A stretch of DNA of 23,666 nt from DAOTTX01 sp034437515 (GTDB taxonomy: Bacteria; Chloroflexota; Anaerolineae; Aggregatilineales; Phototrophicaceae). The notes beneath the pieces were generated by a model, which was not told where the DNA came from, searched no databases, and saw only the letters and a list, made by a program, of their open reading frames with translations. Shown one piece after another: positions 8,340 through 16,430 of the stretch. Numbering within the stretch: the stretch's first letter is position 1; every line of letters begins with the position of its first letter. The DNA lies in contig DAOTTX010000255.1 in the NCBI GenBank assembly GCA_034437515.1, positions 1 through 23,666 on the forward strand, in the 5' to 3' direction. The translations under genes were made by a program, and so were the position numbers.

Positions 8340-10151
8340 TCAACCCTTACGGAATTGTGTGTGTTCCCATTCGGTGAACAGATCGTGTAGTTTGAGGCGC
8401 TGATACTTGCCGGTTGAGGTTACCGGCACATTCTCGCCGAAGACCACAACTTTAGGCGCTTTCTCGAACGTCATGCGCTCCCGGCAGTGCGCGAGGATGG
8501 CATCCGCGTCCAGGTCGGCGTCCGGCTCCGGTACGATGTAAGCGCCGACTTCCTCGCCGTAGTAGTCGTTTTTGAACGCCACCGCCAGCCCGACCTTCAC
8601 ACCGGGGATTTCCAGCAGCACCTCCTCGATGTCGAAGGGACTGAACTTCACGCCACCGCGATTAATCAGCTCTTTGATGCGCCCGGTGATGAAAAAGAAC
8701 GGGCGTCCGCGCTCGTCTTCCATATAGAAGCCCTCATCACCGCTGCGGAACCAACCAAATTTGAAAGTCTCGGTATTGGCATCGGTGCGCTTGAAGTAGT
8801 GCTTCATCACGTTATGCCCTCGGATGCAAATCTCACCGCGCTGCCCGCTACCCAACCGTTGACCGCTGCCATCGGGACTGAAAATCGCCATCTCATTGGT
8901 ATGCACCGGCACACCGATGCTCGGATAGCCATGATCGAGCAGCCAACTCTGGTGCGTCTGCCAACTGATGTCAACCGGCAGGAAGCAACTATAGCAGGTC
9001 GTCTCACTGAGGCCGTAGCCGTGCAAGATCGGGAAGCCGAACGTGTCCTCGAAGTTCCGCACCAGCCCAACCGCCAGCGTCCCCGCACCACAGACAAGAT
9101 GCCGGAAGTGCGTCAGACCGCGCCGGTTGACCCCTTCGCCGAACAACCCGTTCCCGACGGCTTGCTCGCGTTGGGCGTGTTCTAAGAGGAATTGCAGCAG
9201 CGTGGGTACAACACTGACGATGTTCACTCGTTCTTCCACGACGGTGCGCCAGAAGCGACTGGCACTGAACGACCGGTTTAACACCGTCGATGCGCCGACC
9301 AGCAGCGGTGTCACCAACGTGACCACGATGCCGTTTACATGATGGATCGGCAACACGCACATCATCCGCTGCCCCCCGGTGATGCCCTGCGCCTGTGCGA
9401 TGGCGAACGCATCCACCAGCAGGTTATATTGCGTTAAGACTACACCTTTAGGTGCGCCGGTCGTCCCGCTGGTGTAGACCAGCAGTGCCTCGTCGTCGAG
9501 CGTGGGCACGGAGTCGTCATCGACGTCGTAGATGGCGTCGTCGTTCGCTTTGACCGGTGCGCCATCGCCGAGATAGGTATTCGGCAGATTCTTGACCAGA
9601 TCGTTAAAGTGCTTATAGTCGCCGGGGGCGTCCCCGCCGTAGGTGACGATCTCGCGGATGTTAGGTGCGCCGAGGTCGGGGTCGTCGCCGGCACCGTTGA
9701 CGATGCGCTCTGCCCGGTCGAGGTATTCGCTGCGGACGATGCACACCACCGCCTCACTGTTGCGCAGAATAAACGCGATGCGCCGGTCGTCTTCGGCGAC
9801 GTTCTGCGGGGCGACCGCTGCGCCGACGATCCAGCAGGCGAAGTACAGGATGACCGTCTCGCTGTGGTTATAACCGATGGTCGCCACGCGATCCCCGCGC
9901 TGCACACCGAGGTCGTCATGTAAGAAGTTGGCGGTTTGATGCACCCGTGCGTTGAACTCCGCGTAGTTCAGTTCTTCGCGCTCGCCGTCACCGTCGATGT
10001 GGATCATGTAGGGTCGGCGTCCGTTAGTTTTGGTGTGCATACTCAGCACATGCCGGAGGTTACGATAGGGGACTAGCCGCCGTTCCTGCGGGATGCCGTT
10101 AATAATATGGGCGTCATAGAGGTTCTGCCGGGTTCGTGCGTCGAGGTCCAT
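8340..10151 (-). CDS. AMP-dependent acyl-CoA synthetase/ligase (ANL superfamily)
   Basis: 603 aa, usual length. The class I adenylate-forming motifs are all present: phosphate loop YTSGTTGAPKG (226-236), HGYGLSETT (377-385), FRSGDEG (468-474), the hinge FFITGRIKELINRGG with Arg491, and the C-terminal catalytic Lys582 in TGKYQR. Such enzymes activate a carboxylic acid as acyl-AMP and transfer it to CoA. Substrate chain length cannot be read here. The C-terminus (TEWEHTQFRKG) has no anchor or carrier domain. The ATG at 10151 follows AAAGGA at a good distance. It is third in a minus-strand operon, 39 bases after the kinase gene, which suggests that acyl-CoA supply is linked to the kinase and the acyltransferase-like protein. 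Confidence 0.93.
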   Translation of the reverse strand: MDLDARTRQNLYDAHIINGIPQERRLVPYRNLRHVLSMHTKTNGRRPYMIHIDGDGEREELNYAEFNARVHQTANFLHDDLGVQRGDRVATIGYNHSETVILYFACWIVGAAVAPQNVAEDDRRIAFILRNSEAVVCIVRSEYLDRAERIVNGAGDDPDLGAPNIREIVTYGGDAPGDYKHFNDLVKNLPNTYLGDGAPVKANDDAIYDVDDDSVPTLDDEALLVYTSGTTGAPKGVVLTQYNLLVDAFAIAQAQGITGGQRMMCVLPIHHVNGIVVTLVTPLLVGASTVLNRSFSASRFWRTVVEERVNIVSVVPTLLQFLLEHAQREQAVGNGLFGEGVNRRGLTHFRHLVCGAGTLAVGLVRNFEDTFGFPILHGYGLSETTCYSCFLPVDISWQTHQSWLLDHGYPSIGVPVHTNEMAIFSPDGSGQRLGSGQRGEICIRGHNVMKHYFKRTDANTETFKFGWFRSGDEGFYMEDERGRPFFFITGRIKELINRGGVKFSPFDIEEVLLEIPGVKVGLAVAFKNDYYGEEVGAYIVPEPDADLDADAILAHCRERMTFEKAPKVVVFGENVPVTSTGKYQRLKLHDLFTEWEHTQFRKG

Positions 10152-10190
10152 ATAAAAATCCTTTTTTGTAAAAAATATGCTCTGAGTATA

Positions 10191-11552
10191 TCACTCCTCG
10201 TCGGGGAACAGCGGCGGGTCGATCTCGGCGTTGGTGAGCTGTGTGATCGTGATCGTATCGCCGCGCTGGGTGTATTCACCCTCGACGCGCACAATGTCCC
10301 CGATGCCCACCTCCGATAGCGTGTCGGGCAGTTCCGGGAGTACCACAGTCATACCGAAGATGGTTAATGTGGTGTCGTCAAGGGCTTGCAGCGGCCCCTG
10401 AATGCTGACCACTTCGACCACTCGCTCGACGGTGGCAGACTGCGCGACGGGGTCGTCGTTGAGCACATCATAGATGATGTAAGCCCCGGCGACCGCCAGT
10501 GCGAACACCAGCGCCGCAATCAGCATCAATAGAAAGCGCCGCGCCTTATCCTGGAAGCGGGTGTGTTCCGGCAGCGCCGTTTGCGCCGTGTAGATGACCT
10601 GCGAGGGCGGATTTAGTGCTTGATGCTTTGCCAGCTTGTCCTTGAGGTAATCCACTTCAGGCTGGTTGCGTTTGGAGCGCGTGGTCGGCGACAATGTATC
10701 CGTCCCGGCCTTTTTCATGGTGTCGCGCAGCGCGTTGATCAGTTCACGTCCGGATTCGTAACGTGCCTCCGGTTCTTTTGCCAGTGCTTTCTTGATGAAC
10801 GGCGTAAATACCTTGTGCAGTTTGGGGTTATGGTTCTGTGGGTTGGGGATAGGCTTGGTCATATGCGCCATTGCGACCTGCATCGGTGTGCCGTCATTGT
10901 AGGGGGTGACGCCGGTTAGCATCTGGTAGATCATCACACCCAGCGAATACAGGTCACTTTGTGCCACCACCCCGGCGGAGTTCACCGCCTGTTCCGGCGC
11001 GATGTAATACGGTGAGCCGAAGATGTCGCCTTCGGTTTCTTCCGTCGCCATCATCACCAGTCCGAAGTCAGTTAGCACCGGCTCTTCCCGTTGGTTAATC
11101 ATAATGTTTGACGGCTTCACATCCCGGTGGATGACGCCTTGCGTGTGGGCGTAGTCCAACGCGAGCGCAATTTTACGCACCACCCGGTAGACCTCATCGT
11201 GTGGCATCAGTGTTTTGTCTTTGTCGTAATCTTCCAACACCCAGCCCAGGTCTACACCGTCGATGTAATCCATCGCCATGTAGTAGAGGCTGTCCACTTC
11301 ACCAAAGCGATATACCCCCACGATGCTGTTATGTTTAAGCTGTGCGATGGCGCGTGCCTCACGCTTAAACCGTTCTTGATAATCCAGCAAGTTCGCGCCG
11401 CTACGGGGGTCAATCACCTTGAGCGCGACATGCCGGTGCAGGTTTTCGTCCAGCGCCCGGTAGACCCGCGCCATCCCCCCGCGACCGAGCAAACGCTCCA
11501 CACGGTAGCCGTCAATTACACGTCCGATCATCAAGTCAGGGGTTTGTGTCAT
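10191..11552 (-). CDS. Transmembrane PknB-type Ser/Thr protein kinase with extracytoplasmic DUF5666/OB-like domain
   Basis: 453 aa. The kinase domain (about 16-278) has every catalytic element: glycine loop GRGGMARVY (23-31), Lys45 in VALKV, Glu65, HRDVKPSN (142-149), TDFG with Asp162, APE (185-187), Asp200 and Arg264. A juxtamembrane linker (280-338) follows, then one transmembrane helix (about 339-361) and an external domain (375-445). That domain runs VVSIQGPLQALDDTTLTIFG, then GIGDIVRVEGEYTQRGD, and has the look of DUF5666/OB-fold repeats rather than PASTA. The kinase is cytoplasmic and likely active; the outside ligand is unknown. The ATG at 11552 is preceded by AGGA and lies 8 bases after the stop of the 11561-13966 gene, so the two are cotranscribed. 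Confidence 0.95.
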   Translation of the reverse strand: MTQTPDLMIGRVIDGYRVERLLGRGGMARVYRALDENLHRHVALKVIDPRSGANLLDYQERFKREARAIAQLKHNSIVGVYRFGEVDSLYYMAMDYIDGVDLGWVLEDYDKDKTLMPHDEVYRVVRKIALALDYAHTQGVIHRDVKPSNIMINQREEPVLTDFGLVMMATEETEGDIFGSPYYIAPEQAVNSAGVVAQSDLYSLGVMIYQMLTGVTPYNDGTPMQVAMAHMTKPIPNPQNHNPKLHKVFTPFIKKALAKEPEARYESGRELINALRDTMKKAGTDTLSPTTRSKRNQPEVDYLKDKLAKHQALNPPSQVIYTAQTALPEHTRFQDKARRFLLMLIAALVFALAVAGAYIIYDVLNDDPVAQSATVERVVEVVSIQGPLQALDDTTLTIFGMTVVLPELPDTLSEVGIGDIVRVEGEYTQRGDTITITQLTNAEIDPPLFPDEE

Positions 11553-11560
11553 TTCACATC

Positions 11561-13966
11561 CTATGAACGAAAGAAGCTGAACAGGCCGCCACTCTTCTGG
11601 ACATCGGCGACGGCGATCTCGTGGAGTTCTTGCATGTAGCGGTTCAAGCCGTCTACGTAGCTGTCGAGATAGTCCTGTACGATGTGCTGGGCGAGGGTGG
11701 GGTTGTGCTTGCGCAGCACCTGTACATACGGTCGGAAGTCTCTCAGCGTGATGTAAGCGACGCCGTCGGCGGTGGTTTGCACACCCCAGACGAGCGTTTT
11801 CTGGTCGTTGTCGTCTTTGGCGGAGATAAAGCGCCGCAGGGATGACCCCGGTGCGACCCGCCCGACGTTGGAGAACACTTCCTCACCCTTGATGATCTCG
11901 TTGAGCACATCAAAGCGACCGGGGATGTTGTTCAACAATCCCTGCATCACTTCCGGCAGATAGGCCAGAAACTTGATGCTGGTCGTACTGGCACTCTGGC
12001 CCGCCATCGCAATCTCTTTGTAGCGCCGCATCAGTTCGCCAAAGCCACCGAGCACACGGATGTAGGTGATTTGCGCCTTGTAGAGTGCCTCGCGTGCCTC
12101 TTTGCGTTCGTCTTTGGTATACGCGATCTCATAGGTTTGCAGCGCGTCTATCGCCTGCTTGTGATATTCGTAGAAGTCGGTAAACGGATTGCGAAAGTTC
12201 ATCGGGAACACACGTTCTCGCGGGTCGAAGTGCCGGGCATCCAATGGAATTAGGATCGCAGGGTTACGACCGCGAATATGGTTGATGGCCTCACGCACGG
12301 TCTGTGCGACGACTTTGTTTGATTCCGCCGCTTTGATCGCCGCTTGCAGCGCCTCCGATGGCTTGTAGGTAACACCGTGTATGCTGCGATACAAGATCAG
12401 CAGGTCATTGACGGTGACGTAAGCATTTTCCTTATGTTGTTTGAGCACGAAGCGCGTATCTTGGATGGTCTTCAGGTTGAGTTTGGCGTTCTCCGCGCTG
12501 ACTTCCAACGGAATATGTACTTTTTCCGCTTGCTTTGCCAGCTTCGCCGGGGTGCGGTAGGTCGGGCTGTAGGGCACTTTACCGGATGTGGTGGCCTTCA
12601 ACCGGGGTAAGTATCGCGCCCACGTCACGGCCTCATAGGTCATAATCTGCGCGACCGCCGCGCCCCACGCGCCGTCAAAGAAGATGTGCGATTGGTCGAA
12701 CACCATGCTTTCGCCAGTGCGGATAATGGTCATCGGGTTGTCACCGATGCCGCGTTTTGCGCCGCTACGCAGGGTAGCGAGGGGTTGGGCGGCGTCGTGT
12801 TCGTCCCAGTTGATGAGGATGGGTGTTTGTGCCAGCAGGCGTAAGTCTTCGTGGGCTTTTTCACCAAGTTGTTCGCGCAGGTCACGGTGACTGTGCCGGG
12901 CCGCCGTAACCAGTGTTTCGTCCAGGGTGGCGCGGGTGCCGCTCTCGTTTGCGAGGATCGACGCGGCAAGTTGGCGCACGCTGTTAAAGTCCTGCGTGTG
13001 TTCGCTGATCGGCAGCAGATAGTAACGATCCTGATAGATGACACCCAGGCAGGCGTCTTTGAGTGCGTAAGGCACCCGTGCCTCGCGGTGTTTGCCCGGT
13101 TCGGTGTAGGCCAGCCACGTCATCTGCCGGATGAACGCGGGCAGGCGCTTGTCTTCCGCCTCGGTGTAGGCATCATCGAAATACGTTTTACCTTTAGCGG
13201 GCAGGTCATCGTAGTGGGGACGCCAGAACGCCTCGAACGCCTCGCGCCGGTAGGTCGGGTAATCGGTTTTTCCCTCGCGGCGATAGGGGAGCTGCTTCAT
13301 CCATTCACGTGGCAGATGCCGGTAAACCTCCGCTTTGCGACTGTAATATTTTTCCGCTGTTTCCACCAGCAACTTGAGGATGACGTGCTCGCGCCATTCG
13401 TTGGTGAGCAACCCCGGCAGTTGATAAATAGCCTTGATCGCGGTCAGCATCCACGCGGCGAGCTTGTCGGCCTCGCTAATCTTGCTGCGGCTTTCCGCCA
13501 GATAATCGTGAAAGCCGGTGGTTTCGTTGGCATGGCAGGCGCTGTCTTCCCGCAGGGCGAATTCCAGATAAAACTGCCACGTCCCTTCGCTGAACGCATC
13601 GTCAAGTTCGACTCCAGCGAGGCGTAGAATCTGCTGGTAGCCATAGATGACCGTCGCAGGGGTGGCGAAGAACGCGGTGTAGATGGCCTTATCGAGTGAT
13701 TGGCGCAAACCGCGAAACAGCGCCTCCACATGCCGGATGGAGTCCGTGCGCTCGACCTTGCGCCCTTCTAATGTGGAAAGGCTGCTCAAGATCAACGCCG
13801 GGATGTTGCCCGCTGGCACGACTCGTGCGATCTCGTTCGTCAGATGTTCGATCTCCGGCAGCGTCAGTTGAGACAAGCCTTGAAGTTCGGCGGTGCTCGC
13901 CACCGTCATCAGGTCGTTCGCTGTTTTGATGGTCGCTTCTTGATAACTGGGATTCGCGTTTGCCAT
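11561..13966 (-). CDS. Large protein of unknown function, distant carnitine/choline acyltransferase likeness
   Basis: 801 aa from ATG 13966 (the open frame reaches 14032, but the likely -10 box covers the Met at 14002, so the shorter start fits). No signal peptide and no transmembrane helix: cytoplasmic. No sure family. By eye the middle and end follow carnitine/choline acyltransferases: DRYYLLPIS, a helical stretch with QTPILINWDEHD (compare 'alfvvcLDD'), then MVFDQSHIFFDGAWGAA at about 421-437 (compare 'NRWFDKxLQLIVFxDGxxG'), and TADGVAYITLRDFRPYV near the end (compare 'DGYGxxYxI'). The catalytic His of the family's EH motif is not where expected, so it may be inactive, may use another residue, or the likeness may be chance. 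It is the first gene of an operon with a kinase and an acyl-CoA synthetase, which supports an acyl-group role. Confidence 0.8.
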   Translation of the reverse strand: MANANPSYQEATIKTANDLMTVASTAELQGLSQLTLPEIEHLTNEIARVVPAGNIPALILSSLSTLEGRKVERTDSIRHVEALFRGLRQSLDKAIYTAFFATPATVIYGYQQILRLAGVELDDAFSEGTWQFYLEFALREDSACHANETTGFHDYLAESRSKISEADKLAAWMLTAIKAIYQLPGLLTNEWREHVILKLLVETAEKYYSRKAEVYRHLPREWMKQLPYRREGKTDYPTYRREAFEAFWRPHYDDLPAKGKTYFDDAYTEAEDKRLPAFIRQMTWLAYTEPGKHREARVPYALKDACLGVIYQDRYYLLPISEHTQDFNSVRQLAASILANESGTRATLDETLVTAARHSHRDLREQLGEKAHEDLRLLAQTPILINWDEHDAAQPLATLRSGAKRGIGDNPMTIIRTGESMVFDQSHIFFDGAWGAAVAQIMTYEAVTWARYLPRLKATTSGKVPYSPTYRTPAKLAKQAEKVHIPLEVSAENAKLNLKTIQDTRFVLKQHKENAYVTVNDLLILYRSIHGVTYKPSEALQAAIKAAESNKVVAQTVREAINHIRGRNPAILIPLDARHFDPRERVFPMNFRNPFTDFYEYHKQAIDALQTYEIAYTKDERKEAREALYKAQITYIRVLGGFGELMRRYKEIAMAGQSASTTSIKFLAYLPEVMQGLLNNIPGRFDVLNEIIKGEEVFSNVGRVAPGSSLRRFISAKDDNDQKTLVWGVQTTADGVAYITLRDFRPYVQVLRKHNPTLAQHIVQDYLDSYVDGLNRYMQELHEIAVADVQKSGGLFSFFRS

Positions 13967-13997
13967 GATAACTCGACGTTTAATTTCCGTTAACTTT

Positions 13998-14026
13998 AGC
14001 ATAGCGGTAGCGCGAACGGTAAGCAA
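13998..14026 (-). promoter_or_regulatory. Candidate sigma70 promoter for the kinase operon
   Basis: On the minus strand TTGCTT (14026-14021), a 17-bp spacer, then TATGCT (14003-13998). A transcript start near 13990 leaves a leader of about 25 bases before ATG 13966 and excludes the Met at 14002. Both boxes are imperfect. Confidence 0.4.
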
Positions 14027-14051
14027 GCGCAAGACGGAAATTCCAGCGATG

Positions 14052-14249
14052 TTACAAATTTTTCACAACTAATTGCGGATGATATTCTATCGCCCGATTG
14101 TTGATAATGCCGTCATACCGCACATCGGCGACAAGGCGCTCATCTTCGATGGTGAAGGTAACCACATCAACCACAGCGAGACCCCGGTTATGTGTTGAAT
14201 ACGCATCGACCTTAATTGATGTTATACATTGGTTAAAATTGGTAATCAC
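14052..14249 (-). pseudogene. Possible gene remnant, 65-codon frame with NTF2/SnoaL-like tail
   Basis: A GTG-initiated frame without a ribosome site fills the gap between the kinase operon and the ZIP gene. The translation (VVDVVTFTIEDERLVADVRY, then NRAIEYHPQLVV) reads like the last strands of an NTF2/SnoaL-like protein, where a 'f.~~dgri~~~~~y~d' pattern is common. The N-terminal two thirds expected of that fold are absent. It may be a decayed fragment, a short real gene, or chance. Confidence 0.3.
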
Positions 14250-14252
14250 TTA

Positions 14253-14282
14253 TTGTTTAAAAATTTGACAATCGGGTATAAT
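14253..14282 (+). promoter_or_regulatory. Candidate promoter for the ZIP transporter gene
   Basis: TTGTTT (14253-14258), 18-bp spacer, perfect TATAAT (14277-14282). A TTGACA at 14265-14270 is also present but stands only 6 bases from that TATAAT; it could pair with TAAAAC at 14288-14293 (17-bp spacer). Start GTG 14321 lies about 30 bases below. Confidence 0.5.
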
Positions 14283-14320
14283 ATAAATAAAACAAACCGT
14301 TAAAAGTAAGGTAAACAGAA

Positions 14321-15202
14321 GTGAGCCAAGTGGAGACACAACGTCGGGCAGAACAACATCGTTGGCGCGACGGCATCGGCGCGTTGATCATTTTCGCGGC
14401 GGTCATCGTGGCGGCGATCTGGGTCGGTCAGAGTATGTCGAGCAGCGGTGAGGTCAGTGTTTGGCATGTGCTGGTCGCCTCGACCATCACGGCAGTAGCG
14501 ACCGGTTTTGGTGCGCTGCCGTTTCTGTTCGTCGAGGACATCAGCAAACGTTGGCTTGGCATCGGCAATTCCCTTGCCGCCGGGTTGATGTTGGGCGCGA
14601 GCATCGGGTTGATCGTCGAAGCCGTCAATCTGGAAAATGTCGGGCAGCCCGTCATCCGCTTGCTAATCGGCATGGGTATCGGCGTGGCGCTGGTATACGT
14701 CGCCCAGCGTTTGCTGGAAAACCGCGATGAGGACTTTCATATCGGTGAGATCGACGGGGCAAACGCCATTAAAATGCTGATGATTGTCGGGGTGATGACC
14801 GCACATTCCTTTGCAGAAGGCATCGGTGTCGGGGTTTCCTACGGTGACGGCGAGAGCTTCGGCGCGTTGATCTCCATCGCTATTGCCATCCACAACGTTC
14901 CAGAAGGGCTGGCGATCAGCCTGGTGCTGATCCCACGCGGGACGAGTGTGTTGCGGTCGTCACTATGGAGTATGTTCAGCAGCCTGCCGCAGCCGTTGAT
15001 GGCGGTACCGGCGTTTCTGTTCGTGCTGGTGTTCCGTCCGTTGCTACCGGTCGGGTTGGGGTTGGCTGCCGGTGCGATGATCTGGATGGTGTTCCGTGAA
15101 CTGCTGCCCGAAGCACGAGAGGACATGCCTGACCAGGTCGTCTACCCGACGATGGCGCTGGCAGTCGCCGGGATGCTACTCTTTCAGTTCACGATTGGTT
15201 AG
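14321..15202 (+). CDS. ZIP-family divalent metal transporter
   Basis: 293 aa, normal for prokaryotic ZIPs, with about eight hydrophobic segments. The metal-site helices are clear: HSFAEGIGVGVSYG (His162, Glu166) and AIHNVPEGLAISL (His191, Asn192, Glu195), the family's signature HNxPEG. A late helix has WMVFRELLPEA, also typical. ZIPs move Zn(II) or related ions into the cytoplasm; the ion is not resolvable here. The first helix (20-36) follows a charged N-terminus. The start is GTG with AAGG at 14308-14311; a consensus TATAAT lies just above. It stands alone: the gene after it has its own promoter. No metal-sensor operator was recognised. Confidence 0.93.
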   Translation: MSQVETQRRAEQHRWRDGIGALIIFAAVIVAAIWVGQSMSSSGEVSVWHVLVASTITAVATGFGALPFLFVEDISKRWLGIGNSLAAGLMLGASIGLIVEAVNLENVGQPVIRLLIGMGIGVALVYVAQRLLENRDEDFHIGEIDGANAIKMLMIVGVMTAHSFAEGIGVGVSYGDGESFGALISIAIAIHNVPEGLAISLVLIPRGTSVLRSSLWSMFSSLPQPLMAVPAFLFVLVFRPLLPVGLGLAAGAMIWMVFRELLPEAREDMPDQVVYPTMALAVAGMLLFQFTIG

Positions 15203-15381
15203 AATCTGTTGACCGGGTTTCGTGGAGATCGTATCGTATGGTGCGCTGCGCCCGTCATACTGCGCGATCATCTCGTCGATGCCGACCAATAACGCAACAC
15301 CACTCCGTCACCGACCGCGACCGTGAGAGCGAACAGAGAACGTGTTTTCGCGTGATGTTGCCCTTACAATCGTCCAGAACG
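15203..15381 (-). other. Intergenic stretch with a possible decayed minus-strand coding remnant
   Basis: On the minus strand about 43 codons run after a TGA near 15310 and read GVALLVGIDEMIAQYDGRSA, ending inside the end of the ZIP gene. A neighbouring frame just upstream reads FALTVAVGDGVVLRYW. The two join sensibly only with a frame change. No start, ribosome site or known family was found. It is best seen as a gene relic, or as chance in G+C-rich DNA. Confidence 0.25.
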
Positions 15382-15390
15382 TGCTATAGT
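15382..15390 (+). promoter_or_regulatory. Extended -10 promoter of the stalk protein gene
   Basis: TGCTATAGT fits the extended -10 form TGnTATAAT with one mismatch. No -35 at the right distance (TTGCCC at 15358 is 21 bp away), as is usual for extended -10 promoters. GAGGGATAAATAGG follows as leader and ribosome site before ATG 15425. Confidence 0.45.
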
Positions 15391-15424
15391 AGGGGCAGAC
15401 ACGCACACGAGGGATAAATAGGTT

Positions 15425-15991
15425 ATGAGGCCGGAAAACGACTACAACACCAGCAGCAACGCCAACATTCGGCAGCGCATTCGCATCACGTTCGTCGTCA
15501 TTATCTTTATCGCGCTGCCGTTTTATCCGATTGGGATCTTTTTATGGGCCAGTGCCCCGGACGACACCGCAGTCGATGACGTTCCGACCGAGGCCACGCT
15601 GGAGCCAATCGACGAGGACGACACCGAGACACCCACACGGACACGCACGCCACGACCGACGCGCACACCCGTTGGTGATCTCGACCCGACGCCGATTCAG
15701 GTCTTCCCACCGGCACAACCGACCAGCAGCCTGCCCACACAACCGGTAGACATCCCGACTTCGACGAACGCGCCGACACTGACGGCGGTACCGACATTTA
15801 CACCGCTGCCGACCTTCACCAATACACCGTTGCCACAACCGACCGCGACCGACCCACCGACCGCGACCCTATTACCTCCGCCGACCGACACGCCGCTGCC
15901 GCAGCCGACCGCGACCAACCCACCCCCGCCGACCAACCCACCCCCGCCGACCGATCCGCCAGTGGATGACCCACCGCCGGACGAGTCTTAG
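15425..15991 (+). CDS. Membrane-anchored Pro/Thr-rich stalk protein
   Basis: 188 aa. Residues 1-19 are polar and basic, about 20-44 form one transmembrane helix (ITFVVIIFIALPFYPIGIFL), and the rest is low-complexity: acidic linker (45-72), then Pro/Thr/Asp-rich sequence to the end. The tail repeats TPLPQPTAT(D/N)PP and, twice in tandem, NPPPPT. No folded domain is present. Such stretches are common as cell-wall spanning spacers in Chloroflexota and may be O-glycosylated. The low-complexity tail ending in DPPPDES, with nothing attached, is odd: either a bare stalk or a protein that lost its head domain. Confidence 0.75.
   Translation: MRPENDYNTSSNANIRQRIRITFVVIIFIALPFYPIGIFLWASAPDDTAVDDVPTEATLEPIDEDDTETPTRTRTPRPTRTPVGDLDPTPIQVFPPAQPTSSLPTQPVDIPTSTNAPTLTAVPTFTPLPTFTNTPLPQPTATDPPTATLLPPPTDTPLPQPTATNPPPPTNPPPPTDPPVDDPPPDES
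15913..15948 (+). repeat. Two exact tandem 18-bp units in the Pro-rich tail
   Basis: Units 15913-15930 and 15931-15948 are identical and encode the NPPPPT step. A third, degenerate copy starts at 15949. Slippage or unequal exchange at this point would change the stalk length. Confidence 0.8.
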
Positions 15992-16034
15992 CGGGTAAAA
16001 CGAACAGACGATTAACGATTGAGGGAAATGTCTT

Positions 16035-16412
16035 TTGCATACGCTGAAAAGACACGCGCCGCTGCTGCTGGCGCTAGGGGTTTTCACCGCGCTGCTGGTG
16101 CGGATGCTGCTGAAAGTTCTAAACATCAACGACGGGCATCTGGTCTACGCGCTGGATGACGCCTACATTCATATGAGCATCGCTAAGAACTTCGCCACGC
16201 AGGGGGTGTGGGGCGTCACGGCGGAGGCGTTCACATCGAGCACCTCCTCACCGCTATGGACGCTGCTGATCGCCATGAGTTATGTGATCTTCGGTGTGAA
16301 CACGCTCAGCCCGTTTGTGTTCAACATTATTTTTGCGGTCGGTTTGCTGGTCAGCGCCCATGTGATTCTGCGGCGCTACGGTGCCCCACCCTGGTTGGGT
16401 GCCGTCGCTTAG
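16035..16412 (+). pseudogene. GT-C-like membrane glycosyltransferase, N-terminal piece before an in-frame TAG
   Basis: The start is TTG 16035, set by GAGGGA at 16021-16026, 8 bases away; an upstream in-frame TGA at 16020 excludes longer starts. 125 codons hold a first transmembrane helix (8-27), then VYALDDAYIHMSIAKN and TSSTSSPLWTLL, the acidic first loop and Ser/Thr-Pro-Leu-Trp stretch typical of GT39/ArnT- and AftB-like GT-C enzymes, which take sugar from a polyprenyl-phosphate donor outside the membrane. TAG at 16410-16412 stops it. The same frame continues open to 17666 with matching membrane character, so this and 16431-17666 were one gene of 543 codons. Confidence 0.7.
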
Positions 16413-16430
16413 CTGGCGATCACGGTCGGC

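Noticed and set aside
8487..9185. 232-codon plus-strand frame
   Set aside because: Antisense to the acyl-CoA synthetase, whose catalytic motifs are intact on the minus strand.
12851..13627. 258-codon plus-strand frame
   Set aside because: Antisense shadow of the 801-aa gene; no ribosome site, no recognisable domain.
15830..15970. Repeats resembling a short CRISPR-like array
   Set aside because: They are codon-level Pro/Thr repeats within an open reading frame, without spacers of unique sequence.
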